A stretch of 12,125 nt of DNA from an uncultured Clostridia bacterium (GTDB lineage: Bacteria > Bacillota > Clostridia > Christensenellales > UBA1242), in contig CAKVCH010000005.1 of NCBI GenBank assembly GCA_934725745.1, positions 1 to 12,125 of the forward strand. The letters run 5' to 3'. A program made the translations under genes and the position numbers. The notes beneath the pieces are model-generated. The model searched no databases, was not told the origin of the DNA, and worked only from the letters and a program-made list of their open reading frames with translations. This document shows, in pieces, positions 1 to 6,436 of the stretch; position 1 is the stretch's first letter; every line of letters begins with the position of its first letter.

Positions 1-557
1 GTATTATATAAGTCAATTTGTTCGGCATCTAATAGTCGATATAGATTGTTTTCATAGGCATCGGCTTTTGCAGACACATTTCCAGCCACAGGGGCACACC
101 ATTGGGACAACATCAAAAATGTATTATATGAACTTCCTGTTACATTCCATTTATCATTCGCATCAACTCCAACAGTGTTCCCAAGTGGGTCAGCATCTCT
201 ATTGTGTGTTCTGTATGCAATTTGTTTTGGAGAAAAACGCAGAGTGTTTTTTGTGTTGTTGTCCAACTTGTCTCTTAAAACTGAAGTTTCAGACGCACTT
301 GCAGTCGCATAAGCCCAGCAAATATCGGTGTTCTCTTGGTCAAGATTTGGGGTTACGATATCATAATCACAACTGTTATATTTTTCTAGACTGGCAATTT
401 CATCAATAGTTTTTGTGTTAAGTGTGATTACATTAGATATTGGGTCAGCGAAAACAATATCACGCTTAATTATGGTTGTAAAACATGATAAAAGCAATAT
501 TAACATTGTTAAAACAATAACTATTTTCGTTTTTTGTCTTCCAAGACTTGTTTTCAT
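1..557 (-). CDS. C1 (papain-like) family cysteine peptidase, secreted, N-terminal part
   Basis: Reading leftward from the ATG at 557-555, the frame stays open to the window edge (185 codons), so the C-terminus is missing. The protein starts with a basic residue stretch and a hydrophobic core (about residues 10-30) ending in DIVFADP, a plausible Sec signal peptide with cleavage after VFA. An alternative lipobox reading (LLSC) is possible but less convincing. At about residues 72-85 the stretch DQENTDICWAYATA matches the papain-family active site: the oxyanion-hole Gln, then the catalytic Cys followed by Trp-Ala. A later SYNTFLMLSQWCAPV segment resembles the region after the catalytic Cys in bacterial C1 peptidases. 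The catalytic His and Asn would lie outside the window. I expect an exported protease. No Shine-Dalgarno site precedes the ATG. It is divergent from the DUF11 gene. The family call is firm, the substrate unknown. Confidence 0.82.
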   Translation of the reverse strand, partial: MKTSLGRQKTKIVIVLTMLILLLSCFTTIIKRDIVFADPISNVITLNTKTIDEIASLEKYNSCDYDIVTPNLDQENTDICWAYATASASETSVLRDKLDNNTKNTLRFSPKQIAYRTHNRDADPLGNTVGVDANDKWNVTGSSYNTFLMLSQWCAPVAGNVSAKADAYENNLYRLLDAEQIDLYN

Positions 558-902
558 AATACAAAGTTAACATATTTTGCTATTTCGAGCAAATAAAGAT
601 TGATAGTTTTAAAACTTACATAATAAAAGACAATGAACAATGAAAAATTTCCTTTTGGCTTAGTTTCAAAAATTTTTGACAAAAAAGTATTTTTTTGGAT
701 TTTTCACAAAAATTGAAAAGTTTAATATCATAATATTAGGCGATAAAACGCCGATTATCCGAGAAAAATCTTTAAACTAACTTTTTTAAGTTGCATATAG
801 GAAGAAAATAAATAAAAGTTTTAGCGAAATTAGAAATTTATCAGGCAAATTAAGAAGAGAAAGTTTAACAAATATAATGCTTTAAATAAAAAAGGAACAA
901 AA
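558..902. other. divergent intergenic region between peptidase and DUF11 gene
   Basis: This 345-bp AT-rich spacer separates two divergent genes. I see no gene. It holds the promoter of the rightward gene at its right end (850-878) and a short GGCG/CGCC hairpin at 738-751. A TTGACA at 676-681 has no convincing -10 partner. No clear promoter or ribosome binding site could be assigned to the leftward peptidase gene. Confidence 0.5.
850..878 (+). promoter_or_regulatory. sigma-A-type promoter of the DUF11 gene
   Basis: TTAAGA (850-855), a 17-nt spacer and a perfect TATAAT (873-878). The predicted start near 885 lies a few bases before an AAAGGA ribosome binding site (about 891-896) and the ATG at 903. 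The -10 is perfect and the -35 matches at 4 of 6. Confidence 0.65.
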
Positions 903-1673
903 ATGTCTAAGATAGAAAATCAATCGATTTTGACATCTAAATATCAGTTGCCAGACCTGAGCGAAAAAGAACTTGAAACAAAAAGTACGATTTCGACGAC
1001 AGAATATATGACCGACTCTTTTAGTAAGGTTAGGTCGTCAGCCAAATCGTATGGAATGGCAGATGAAGAAATTATCCAAACATTGACCCTGACAAACAAT
1101 AGTGAATACGACATCACTGTAACCGACATCAAAGAAACAATTAGTAAAGCGGGAAGTTATAAACCAGGCTCTGTGACTGTTGACGGGGTAGAAAAACCTG
1201 ATTTTGACCTAATGGCGGGTTTTGCGCTTGAAAGTCCAATCACAAAAAACGGCGGAGAAACAGTCATCACTTATGTCTTGACCATTTCAGACGCACCATC
1301 AACAGATGTGGTCAATGCTCAATCGACTATAACTTATTCTGTAAACGAGCGTGACGACTTAACTGAAAACACCAACGCAGTTGACATTTCAATCGTGACA
1401 GAAAAACTCGTCTTTACAAAAACTTCCGATAAATCTGCAGTTATTAAAGGCGAAACGCTTGTCTTTGTGCATGAAATCAAAAATGAAGGCACTACAAAAA
1501 ATACAGAACTCTTCTTTAAGGATGAACTCCCAGCGGGTGTCACATTTGATGCAGGTTCAGTCAAAATTAACGATGTTGTGAACGCAGATGCCGACCCAGC
1601 AACTGGATTTAGTTTGGGCGACCTTGATGTCGGCGCAACAGTCAAAGTTGAATTTAGTGTAACGGTAAATTAG
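903..1673 (+). CDS. DUF11-type repeat protein
   Basis: A 256-residue protein. Residues about 165-256 read as a DUF11 domain: a start resembling VFTKTSDKSAVIKGETLVF, then EIKNEGTT, the typical DELPAGVTFDAGSVKING-like block, and a final GDLDVGATVKVEFSVTV. Residues about 55-155 look like a second, more diverged copy (NNSEYDITVTDIKE, SYKPGSVTVDGV, FALESPITKNGGETVITYVLTI). DUF11 domains are beta-sandwich modules of bacterial surface and adhesin-like proteins. There is no signal peptide, transmembrane segment or sorting signal, which is odd for a surface protein; the N-terminal 50 residues are polar. It starts at an ATG with an AAAGGA site 6-7 nt upstream and has its own promoter. The ATG of a small cysteine-rich ORF follows its stop codon directly. 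Domain type is likely, role unknown. Confidence 0.8.
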   Translation: MSKIENQSILTSKYQLPDLSEKELETKSTISTTEYMTDSFSKVRSSAKSYGMADEEIIQTLTLTNNSEYDITVTDIKETISKAGSYKPGSVTVDGVEKPDFDLMAGFALESPITKNGGETVITYVLTISDAPSTDVVNAQSTITYSVNERDDLTENTNAVDISIVTEKLVFTKTSDKSAVIKGETLVFVHEIKNEGTTKNTELFFKDELPAGVTFDAGSVKINDVVNADADPATGFSLGDLDVGATVKVEFSVTVN

Positions 1674-1937
1674 ATGAAAATATTAAAATTTCAATCAACA
1701 ATTTTTTTTACTAGAGACGGGGAAAGGCGCAAATGTAAAAGTAACGCCTTGTATATTCCGTGTATGGAAAAACGAGTGACGACGACAAAAAGCGTTGCCT
1801 TTAAAGGTTGTCAAAAAATGATTTATCCAGAATGTATTGACTTTAAAAGCGCAAAAAAGGGCAACAAAAGTTGTGTTTGTCCGTGTGAAACTACGCAAAG
1901 AAACAAAAATTGTTTAAAATCCACAAAAAAAGATTGA
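1674..1937 (+). CDS. small cysteine- and lysine-rich hypothetical protein
   Basis: An 87-residue frame whose ATG directly follows the TAG of the DUF11 gene, so translation could be coupled by reinitiation; no Shine-Dalgarno site is seen. It has eight cysteines (residues 21, 30, 46, 54, 67, 69, 71, 80), including a C-x-C-x-C cluster, and many lysines. It has no hydrophobic segment and no recognised domain. Its stop lies just 18 bp before an intrinsic terminator, which is where a last gene of the operon would end. This spacing is the best argument that it is real. The cysteine count suggests metal binding or disulfides, but that is inference only. It could also be a chance open frame. Confidence 0.45.
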   Translation: MKILKFQSTIFFTRDGERRKCKSNALYIPCMEKRVTTTKSVAFKGCQKMIYPECIDFKSAKKGNKSCVCPCETTQRNKNCLKSTKKD

Positions 1938-1955
1938 AATTTTTGATTTTTCTAC

Positions 1956-1991
1956 AAAAATCCTTGTCTATTTTTAGGGCAAGGATTTTTT
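1956..1991 (+). terminator. intrinsic terminator after the DUF11/Cys-rich pair
   Basis: AAAAATCCTTG (1956-1966) pairs with CAAGGATTTTT (1980-1990), extendable inward by G-U pairs, followed by a T run. It ends the transcript of the two upstream genes. The A-rich left arm could also let it work for leftward transcripts, but no leftward gene lies near. Confidence 0.85.
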
Positions 1992-2122
1992 ATGCAAATT
2001 GCATTTTTAGTTGTTAGAGTCTATGTTTTTTTTACTAGGCAACCCATATATATACTTTAAAACAAATTTTGGTGGCGGATTTAGAGTTTTATTAAAAAGT
2101 CTGAAAAGTCAAGAAAAAAGCC

Positions 2123-2151
2123 TTGACATTATCTATTATTTGTGCTAAATA
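2123..2151 (+). promoter_or_regulatory. promoter of the rpmG-secE-nusG unit
   Basis: A perfect TTGACA (2123-2128), a 17-nt spacer and TAAATA (2146-2151), with a TG motif just upstream of the -10. The start would fall near 2158. GTCAAG (2108-2113) and CTTGAC (2122-2127) form an inverted repeat over the -35 box; whether a protein uses it is unknown. Confidence 0.75.
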
Positions 2152-2157
2152 TATAGT

Positions 2158-2186
2158 AACACTCGAAAAAGGGGTGTTAATTTTTT
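2158..2186 (+). promoter_or_regulatory. 5'-end hairpin with U-run in the rpmG leader
   Basis: AACACTC (2158-2164) pairs with GGGTGTT (2172-2178) and is followed two bases later by TTTTTT (2181-2186). It begins at or next to the predicted start site. It could protect the 5' end of the mRNA or act as a weak early terminator; the short stem makes termination unsure. Confidence 0.4.
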
Positions 2187-2204
2187 GAAAAAGGGTAAGT
2201 TATT

Positions 2205-2354
2205 ATGAGAGATAGAATTACACTCGCTTGTCAAGAATGCAAACAAAGAAACTATGATACTTATAAAAATAAAAAGAACGATCCAGACAGGATTGAGATG
2301 AAAAAGTATTGCAGATTTTGCAAAAAGCATACAGAACATAAAGAAACAAAGTAA
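2205..2354 (+). CDS. rpmG: 50S ribosomal protein bL33
   Basis: A 49-residue protein, the normal length for bL33. It has the [14 protein letters not shown] start, the central [16 protein letters not shown] stretch and the C-terminal [14 protein letters not shown]. Cys9, Cys12, Cys36 and Cys39 form the two C-x-x-C pairs of the zinc-binding (C+) type of L33. The protein sits on the large subunit near the tRNA exit site. It precedes secE-nusG, as in many Bacillota. The ATG has an AAGGGT site upstream. Too short for simple ORF length cutoffs, but the family match is unambiguous. Confidence 0.96.
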   Translation: MRDRITLACQECKQRNYDTYKNKKNDPDRIEMKKYCRFCKKHTEHKETK

Positions 2355-2448
2355 TTTTGCTTTTTGAAAACTAAATGTGAAATTTCTTTTATTTCACGCT
2401 TTTAAAGGTTACAGTAGGCAGTTTTGCGGTCAATAAGGAGTTTTTTGT

Positions 2449-2820
2449 ATGGCAAATAGCGAAGAAATCAAACAAGAGAACTTGGAAGAAGTCAAACAGG
2501 AAGGTTTGGAACAAGAAGTTAAGCAACAAGAAGGTTTGAGTAAAAAAGAACTTAAAAAACAAGCCAAACTTGAAAAACAAAAAGAAAAAGAAAAGCAAAA
2601 ACAAAAACAACAAAAGGCTAATGCTAAAAAAGAAAAAAAACCAGGACTTTTTAGAAAATTAAAAGAGTCGTGGGGCGAACTTAAAAAAGTTACTTGGCCA
2701 ACATTTGGAAATGTCGTCAAAAAAACGGGCGTTGTTATTTTGGTCGTTTTGTTGTTTACGGTTGTTTTGTTTGGAATTGAATATGGGCTTGGTAGTCTTT
2801 ATAGACTTCTTTTAGGTTAA
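2449..2820 (+). CDS. secE: preprotein translocase subunit SecE
   Basis: A 123-residue SecE. The conserved core is residues about 66-123: the amphipathic helix FRKLKESWGELKKVTWPT, with the family's KKVTWP motif, then one transmembrane helix (about 93-111) and a short tail. SecE clamps SecY in the plasma membrane and is essential for protein export. Single-TM bacterial SecE proteins of Bacillota are usually about 60-75 residues. Here about 65 residues of Lys/Glu/Gln-rich, probably helical or disordered sequence are added at the N-terminus, on the cytoplasmic side. The ATG has AAGGAG at 2435-2440, 8 nt upstream. It lies between rpmG and nusG, the classic order. Confidence 0.95.
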   Translation: MANSEEIKQENLEEVKQEGLEQEVKQQEGLSKKELKKQAKLEKQKEKEKQKQKQQKANAKKEKKPGLFRKLKESWGELKKVTWPTFGNVVKKTGVVILVVLLFTVVLFGIEYGLGSLYRLLLG

Positions 2821-2833
2821 TGTGAGGTGGAAT

Positions 2834-3358
2834 GTGGAAGGAGAATTGGAAGCAAAATGGTATGTTTTACACACATATTTGGGGTATGAACAAGTCGCAA
2901 AGGACAACCTTGAAGTTGTTGTGAAAAAATATAACCTTGAAGACAGAATTTTTGATATAGTCATTCCTATGGAAGAGACAATCGAAGAAAAAAATGGCAA
3001 AAAGAAACTTGTTAGTAGGAAACTTATGCCTTGCTATCTCTTCGTAAAAATGAAATATGGTGACGACCTTTGGCACAATGTCACTCGTACTCGTGGAATT
3101 ACGGGCTTTGTTGGCCCAAAAGGTAGACCACTTGCGATGACGGAAGACGAAATTAGGAAAATGCACCTTGAAAAAGTCAATGTTGATGTAAATGTCAAAC
3201 CAAACGACAAAATTGAAGTTATTGACGGACCACTTTCGTCACTTGTCGGGACGGTTGTTAGTGTTGACGCGGAAAATCATAGATGCAAAGTCAGCGTTGA
3301 GATGTTTAGCCGTGACACATTGGTCGACTTAGACTTTTCACAAATTAGAGTTGTGTAA
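2834..3358 (+). CDS. nusG: transcription elongation/antitermination factor NusG
   Basis: NusG binds RNA polymerase and modulates pausing, termination and coupling. The NGN domain starts at KWYVLHTYLGYEQ and includes the MPCYLFVKM strand and the TRGITGFVGPKGRP segment. The C-terminal KOW domain spans roughly the last 55 residues (KPNDKIEVIDGPLSSLVGTVVSVD to VDLDFSQIRVV). I prefer the GTG at 2834 (174 residues) because GAGGTG at 2824-2829 aligns well with the anti-SD. An in-frame GTG at 2822 would add four residues but has no good site, and a TTG at 2846 is too close to its AAGGAG. Only 13 nt separate it from the secE stop, so the two are cotranscribed. Confidence 0.95.
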   Translation: MEGELEAKWYVLHTYLGYEQVAKDNLEVVVKKYNLEDRIFDIVIPMEETIEEKNGKKKLVSRKLMPCYLFVKMKYGDDLWHNVTRTRGITGFVGPKGRPLAMTEDEIRKMHLEKVNVDVNVKPNDKIEVIDGPLSSLVGTVVSVDAENHRCKVSVEMFSRDTLVDLDFSQIRVV

Positions 3359-3473
3359 TAGGGCAAATCTTGCTTAATTTAAAAATTTTTGTAAGTTTTT
3401 ATTTGTTTTTACCTTATTGTGAAAAAAATAAGATTGCAAAAAAATGTTTGAAATTTAGAACAAATTTTATTTG

Positions 3474-3578
3474 GTAATTCCTGCTTTACGCAGTGTTACA
3501 AGGTCAAAATTGTTTTATCGCAGTTTTGGCGCACTTTTAGGGCAACCTAAGAGAAATTTTAGTGGGCAACCGCTAAAA
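3474..3578 (+). promoter_or_regulatory. structured rplK leader: four consecutive hairpins
   Basis: Four hairpins lie almost end to end. P1: GTAAT/GTTAC (3474-3478/3495-3499) with an inner CTGC/GCAG. P2: a 10-bp stem 3503-3512/3521-3530 including two G-U pairs. P3: CTTTTAGG/CCTAAGAG (3534-3541/3546-3553) closed by a GCAA tetraloop. P4: TTTTAGTGG/CCGCTAAAA (3557-3565/3570-3578), also closed by GCAA. No U-run follows, so they are not terminators. A leader RNA controlling rplK-rplA is likely. I could not find a convincing promoter in 3359-3470; read-through from nusG is possible. Confidence 0.6.
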
Positions 3579-3580
3579 AT

Positions 3581-3619
3581 GTGGGAGAATGTAAATTTTC
3601 TATGCGTTCGACAAACCAC
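3581..3619 (+). promoter_or_regulatory. probable L1-binding site in the rplK leader
   Basis: GTGGGAG (3581-3587) and ACCAC (3615-3619) pair by GTGG/CCAC. Inside, GAATG (3587-3591) pairs with CGTTC (3604-3608). A GUGGGAG...ACCAC element just before the rplK ribosome binding site is the form of the autoregulatory L1 site in Bacillota: excess L1 binds mRNA that mimics its 23S rRNA site and blocks rplK-rplA translation. The assignment rests on motif and position only. Confidence 0.6.
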
Positions 3620-3641
3620 TTATGCCAATCGGGAGGGAAAA

Positions 3642-4070
3642 ATGGCAGATAAAAAGGTTAAGGCAGTTGTAAAGTTGCAACTTCCAGCCGGCAAAGCAAC
3701 CCCAGGACCACCAGTTGGTTCCACACTTGGACCACACGGGATTAACCTTGCTGGATTCACAAAAGAATTTAATGACAAGACGGCAGATAAGGTGGGATTT
3801 ATTATTCCAGTAGTCGTCACAATCATGGAGGATAGGTCTTTCTCTATGGTTCTCAAAACGCCACCAGCGGCAGTTTTGATTAAAAAAGCGTGCGGAATAG
3901 ACAAAGCGAGTGCTGTTCCAAACAAAACAAAAGTCGCAAAAATAACTAAGGCACAAGTTAGAGAAATCGCTGAAACAAAAATGCCAGACTTGAACGCTTC
4001 ATCTATTGAAAGCGCAATGTCTATGGTCGAAGGCGCTGCTCGTAGCATGGGTGTCGAAGTGGTTGACTAA
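3642..4070 (+). CDS. rplK: 50S ribosomal protein uL11
   Basis: A 142-residue uL11, the usual length. The N-terminal domain has [34 protein letters not shown], with the proline-rich linker and GPHGIN motif. The C-terminal rRNA-binding domain has [29 protein letters not shown] and the final [11 protein letters not shown]. It forms the base of the L7/L12 stalk at the GTPase centre. The frame stays open upstream to about 3471, but the true start is the ATG at 3642: GGGAGGG lies at 3631-3637 and the family begins here. The upstream 170 nt are leader RNA. It is followed 14 nt later by rplA. Confidence 0.97.
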   Translation: MADKKVKAVVKLQLPAGKATPGPPVGSTLGPHGINLAGFTKEFNDKTADKVGFIIPVVVTIMEDRSFSMVLKTPPAAVLIKKACGIDKASAVPNKTKVAKITKAQVREIAETKMPDLNASSIESAMSMVEGAARSMGVEVVD

Positions 4071-4084
4071 TAGGGGGCATAAAG

Positions 4085-4768
4085 ATGAAAGTAGGAAAAA
4101 GATATAAAGAAGTTAGTGCCCTTGTTGACAGAGCAACTGTCTATGAACCACAAGAGGCAATGGATTTGGTCATAAAGACCGCTAATGCAAAATTTGATGA
4201 AAGTGTCGAACTTCATGTTAAACTTGGTGTTGACGGAAGAAGTGCTGACCAACAAGTCAGAGGCACTGTTGTTCTCCCAGCGGGAACAGGCAAAACAAAG
4301 AGAGTTCTTGTTATTGCGAAAGGCGATAAGGCTGATGAAGCAACTAAAAATGGTGCAGACATTGTTGGCGCTGAAGAAATTATCGCTAAAATCCAAGGCG
4401 GATGGCTTGATTTCGATGTTTGTATCACAACCCCAGATATGATGGGATTTGTCGGCCGTGTTGCTAAGGTTTTGGGACCTAAGGGACTTATGCCAAACCC
4501 AAAGAGTGGAACTGTTACTATGGATGTCAAAAAGGCTATTAGTGATGTTAAGGCTGGTAAAGTCGAATATAGACTTGATAAAACTAACATTATCCATGTT
4601 GGAATCGGCAAAGTCAGTTTTGGAACTGAAAAACTTATGCAAAACTATGACGCTATTATGTCCGCAATTGTTAAAGCAAAACCTGCTGCAAGCAAGGGAA
4701 CATATTTAAGAAGTATTACTCTTTCTTCCACAATGGGACCTGGTGTAAGAACAACTTACAAAGTGTAA
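4085..4768 (+). CDS. rplA: 50S ribosomal protein uL1
   Basis: A 227-residue uL1, the usual length. Recognisable blocks are [22 protein letters not shown], the rRNA-contact region [15 protein letters not shown] and [16 protein letters not shown], the [14 protein letters not shown] motif, and a C-terminus ending [13 protein letters not shown]1 forms the mobile L1 stalk that guides deacylated tRNA out of the E site, and it represses its own operon. Its ATG has a purine stretch (AGGGGG) ending 7 nt upstream. The stalk genes rplJ and rplL usually follow it; here a strong terminator and an unrelated acyltransferase follow instead. Confidence 0.97.
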   Translation: MKVGKRYKEVSALVDRATVYEPQEAMDLVIKTANAKFDESVELHVKLGVDGRSADQQVRGTVVLPAGTGKTKRVLVIAKGDKADEATKNGADIVGAEEIIAKIQGGWLDFDVCITTPDMMGFVGRVAKVLGPKGLMPNPKSGTVTMDVKKAISDVKAGKVEYRLDKTNIIHVGIGKVSFGTEKLMQNYDAIMSAIVKAKPAASKGTYLRSITLSSTMGPGVRTTYKV

Positions 4769-4806
4769 TTGTTTTGACAATTTAGTTTAATTTGATTCTT
4801 TTGAAG

Positions 4807-4858
4807 AAAACACAGGTTTCTTTAAGTAAAACTACTTTTAGGGGCTTGTGTTTTTTTT
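4807..4858 (+). terminator. terminator of the rplK-rplA unit
   Basis: A long imperfect stem: AAAACACAGGTTTC (4807-4820) pairs with GGGGCTTGTGTTTT (4841-4854) through Watson-Crick and several G-U pairs. It encloses a small AAGTA/TACTT hairpin. Eight T bases follow at 4851-4858. It ends transcription 40 bp after the rplA stop. Confidence 0.8.
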
Positions 4859-4934
4859 GTTTGAATACTACTTAACCTTGCTTCAAATTTTAGAGACTTG
4901 TTTTTTTTAGTTTGAGTATTACTGTGCTTTAAAA
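4836..4934. repeat. imperfect tandem duplication downstream of rplA
   Basis: Copy 1 (4836-4887) and copy 2 (4888-4934) align nearly throughout. Both begin TTTTAG-G-G-CTTGT, run through a T tract, then GTTTGA-TA-TACT and end in TGCTT..AA. Copy 1 contains the right arm of the rplA terminator and its T tail; copy 2 lacks the matching left arm. The pair looks like a local duplication of the terminator end. Confidence 0.65.
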
Positions 4935-5154
4935 TAATTTAATCTTAATAATTTGTCCTTTTAGAGAAAGTATGATATAAATATATTAAAGAAATAAAGA
5001 AAAATAGATTTGTTTAGATAATTTTTTTTATTAAAAGGTAAAGTTTTTTAAAATTAGATAATATCAAGTAGAAAGATGTTAAAGATTTTATATATATTTA
5101 TTTTTGTCTTAAAATATTAGTCCTATGAATGTAGAATAAAAAGTGGAGAAAGAT
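4935..5154. other. AT-rich spacer before the acyltransferase gene
   Basis: Very AT-rich non-coding DNA. Apart from the promoter at 4953-4981 and the ribosome binding site GGAG at 5145-5148 I see no gene or structured element. With the terminator and duplication to its left, it separates the ribosomal protein block from the next gene by 386 bp. Confidence 0.5.
4953..4981 (+). promoter_or_regulatory. promoter upstream of the acyltransferase gene
   Basis: TTGTCC (4953-4958), a spacer of exactly 17 nt and TATAAA (4976-4981). It leaves a 5' untranslated region of about 165 nt before the ATG at 5155, so a closer promoter could also exist; none was convincing. Confidence 0.6.
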
Positions 5155-6375
5155 ATGGAAAAAGATCAATCAGAGAGAAATTATGGTATAGAATGGCTAA
5201 GAATGTTATCAATGCTTATGGTTGTTATAATTCACATAAATGGTTCTGGTGGAGTGATAGAAAATTCTAGCGGTACAAATTTTTGGCTTTTAAGTAACAT
5301 TCTTCACGCTTTGTGTGTTATTGCGGTCAATCTCTTTGCCTTGATAAGTGGATATTTATATTTTAATAAGAAAATAAAACTAAAAAATATTTTTAATTTA
5401 TGGTTAGAGGTTTTCTTCTATTCTGTTGGAATTGCTATTATTTTCTACCTTTTAAAACTAGAAACATTTAGTTGGAAATCTTTTTTAGGTTATTGTTTGC
5501 CAATAACAAGCGGAAAATATTGGTATTTTACGGCTTACTTTTACTTGTTCTTGCTTATGCCTTTATTAAACATTGTGATAAATAAAACACCTAAAAAATT
5601 CTTAATAGTGATTACCGCTATTATTCTAATTGCTTTTACGACTTATTCTCGTATAAATGTTCATTTTAGCGCAGTTGATAGACTTTCAATCGAAAGTGGT
5701 TTTTCTACAGTGTGGCTTGCGACTTTGTATCTAGTTGGGGCAATAATAGCAAAATATAACATCGGAGTAAAATTTAAAAACCAAGAAGTTAAACCATATT
5801 TCTATTTGTTGTTTTTCTTGTTTAGTGTCGGGTTGTCGCTTTTGTTCGGATTTGTTGTCTCAAAAATCAACGGAAGACCTTTAATAGTCGTTGAATCTTA
5901 CAATTCAATATTTAATGCTATAAGCAGTATATTCTTTTTTATATTTTTTGTTAGAAAAAAATTTAAACCAAATAAAATCATTTCTTTTTTAAGTAAAATG
6001 TCTTTTGGCGTTTATTTGATACATGAAAATAGAATTGTTAGGGCTCATTGTGTTTTAAATAGGTTCGGATTTGTATTGAATTATCATCCATTTGTTTCGT
6101 TACTTATTTTAATTGGTTGTGCGATTGCAATTTATTTGGCTTGTTCTATAGTGGAATTTTTAAGGCAGATGCTTTTTAAGGTGTGTAGAGTAAATAAAGC
6201 AACAGACTGGGCTGATAAGAAACTTTGTTCTTTTTATGATAAAATAAAGATTGAAGATAGTGTCGCGCCAAACTTTGTAAAAGAAGATAATATGGAAAAT
6301 GCAAATAGTGAAGAGCCTATTAAAGAAGAATCTTTTACCGAAGAAAAAAATATTAGCAAAGAAAACGACCTTTAA
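5155..6375 (+). CDS. acyltransferase family 3 membrane protein (OafA/WecH-like)
   Basis: A 406-residue polytopic membrane protein. The N-terminus RNYGIEWLRMLSMLMVVIIHINGSGG matches the start of the acyltransferase 3 family, with His27 in the position of the conserved catalytic or acyl-CoA-binding His. A further typical block is the ITSGKYWYFTAYFYLFLLMPLLN helix pair. About ten hydrophobic helices cover residues 15-345. The last 55 or so residues form a Glu/Lys-rich cytoplasmic tail. Family members O-acetylate or O-succinylate cell-surface sugars or teichoic-type polymers; the substrate here cannot be told. I chose the ATG at 5155, with GGAG 6 nt upstream, over the in-frame GTG at 5143 that overlaps this site. 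It follows rplA without a functional link and is more AT-rich than the ribosomal genes. Confidence 0.85.
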   Translation: MEKDQSERNYGIEWLRMLSMLMVVIIHINGSGGVIENSSGTNFWLLSNILHALCVIAVNLFALISGYLYFNKKIKLKNIFNLWLEVFFYSVGIAIIFYLLKLETFSWKSFLGYCLPITSGKYWYFTAYFYLFLLMPLLNIVINKTPKKFLIVITAIILIAFTTYSRINVHFSAVDRLSIESGFSTVWLATLYLVGAIIAKYNIGVKFKNQEVKPYFYLLFFLFSVGLSLLFGFVVSKINGRPLIVVESYNSIFNAISSIFFFIFFVRKKFKPNKIISFLSKMSFGVYLIHENRIVRAHCVLNRFGFVLNYHPFVSLLILIGCAIAIYLACSIVEFLRQMLFKVCRVNKATDWADKKLCSFYDKIKIEDSVAPNFVKEDNMENANSEEPIKEESFTEEKNISKENDL

Positions 6376-6384
6376 AAAGCAATA

Positions 6385-6413
6385 TTGACATTGTGACCTT
6401 TGTATGTTATGAT
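6385..6413 (+). promoter_or_regulatory. near-consensus promoter of the 139-residue gene
   Basis: Perfect TTGACA (6385-6390), a 17-nt spacer and TATGAT (6408-6413). The expected start near 6420 leaves a short leader with AAGGGG before the ATG at 6437. No terminator separates it from the acyltransferase gene. Confidence 0.8.
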
Positions 6414-6436
6414 TCATATATAAAAAGGGGTAGAAG

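Noticed and set aside
68..409. Rightward 113-codon frame at the left end
   Set aside because: It is the antisense of the C1 peptidase gene, has no binding site and encodes a composition typical of shadow frames.
2355..2448. tRNA-Trp gene between rpmG and secE, as in some Bacillota
   Set aside because: No cloverleaf fits the 94 bases; only a weak GTGAAAT/ATTTCAC hairpin (2378-2398) is present.
2389..2720. Two leftward Phe-rich frames opposite secE
   Set aside because: They mirror the Lys/Glu-rich codons of the SecE extension; there is no promoter or binding site.
3471..3641. Upstream extension of the rplK reading frame by 57 codons
   Set aside because: The extension would start at a TTG without a binding site, encodes nothing like uL11, and overlaps the hairpins and L1-type site. 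The ATG at 3642 has a strong site and matches the family start.
3600..4642. Several leftward frames opposite rplK and rplA
   Set aside because: Antisense shadows of strongly conserved ribosomal protein genes.
4769..4860. Ribosomal L10 leader after rplA
   Set aside because: No rplJ follows, and the stem ends in a T run as a plain terminator; the conserved L10 leader features were not found.
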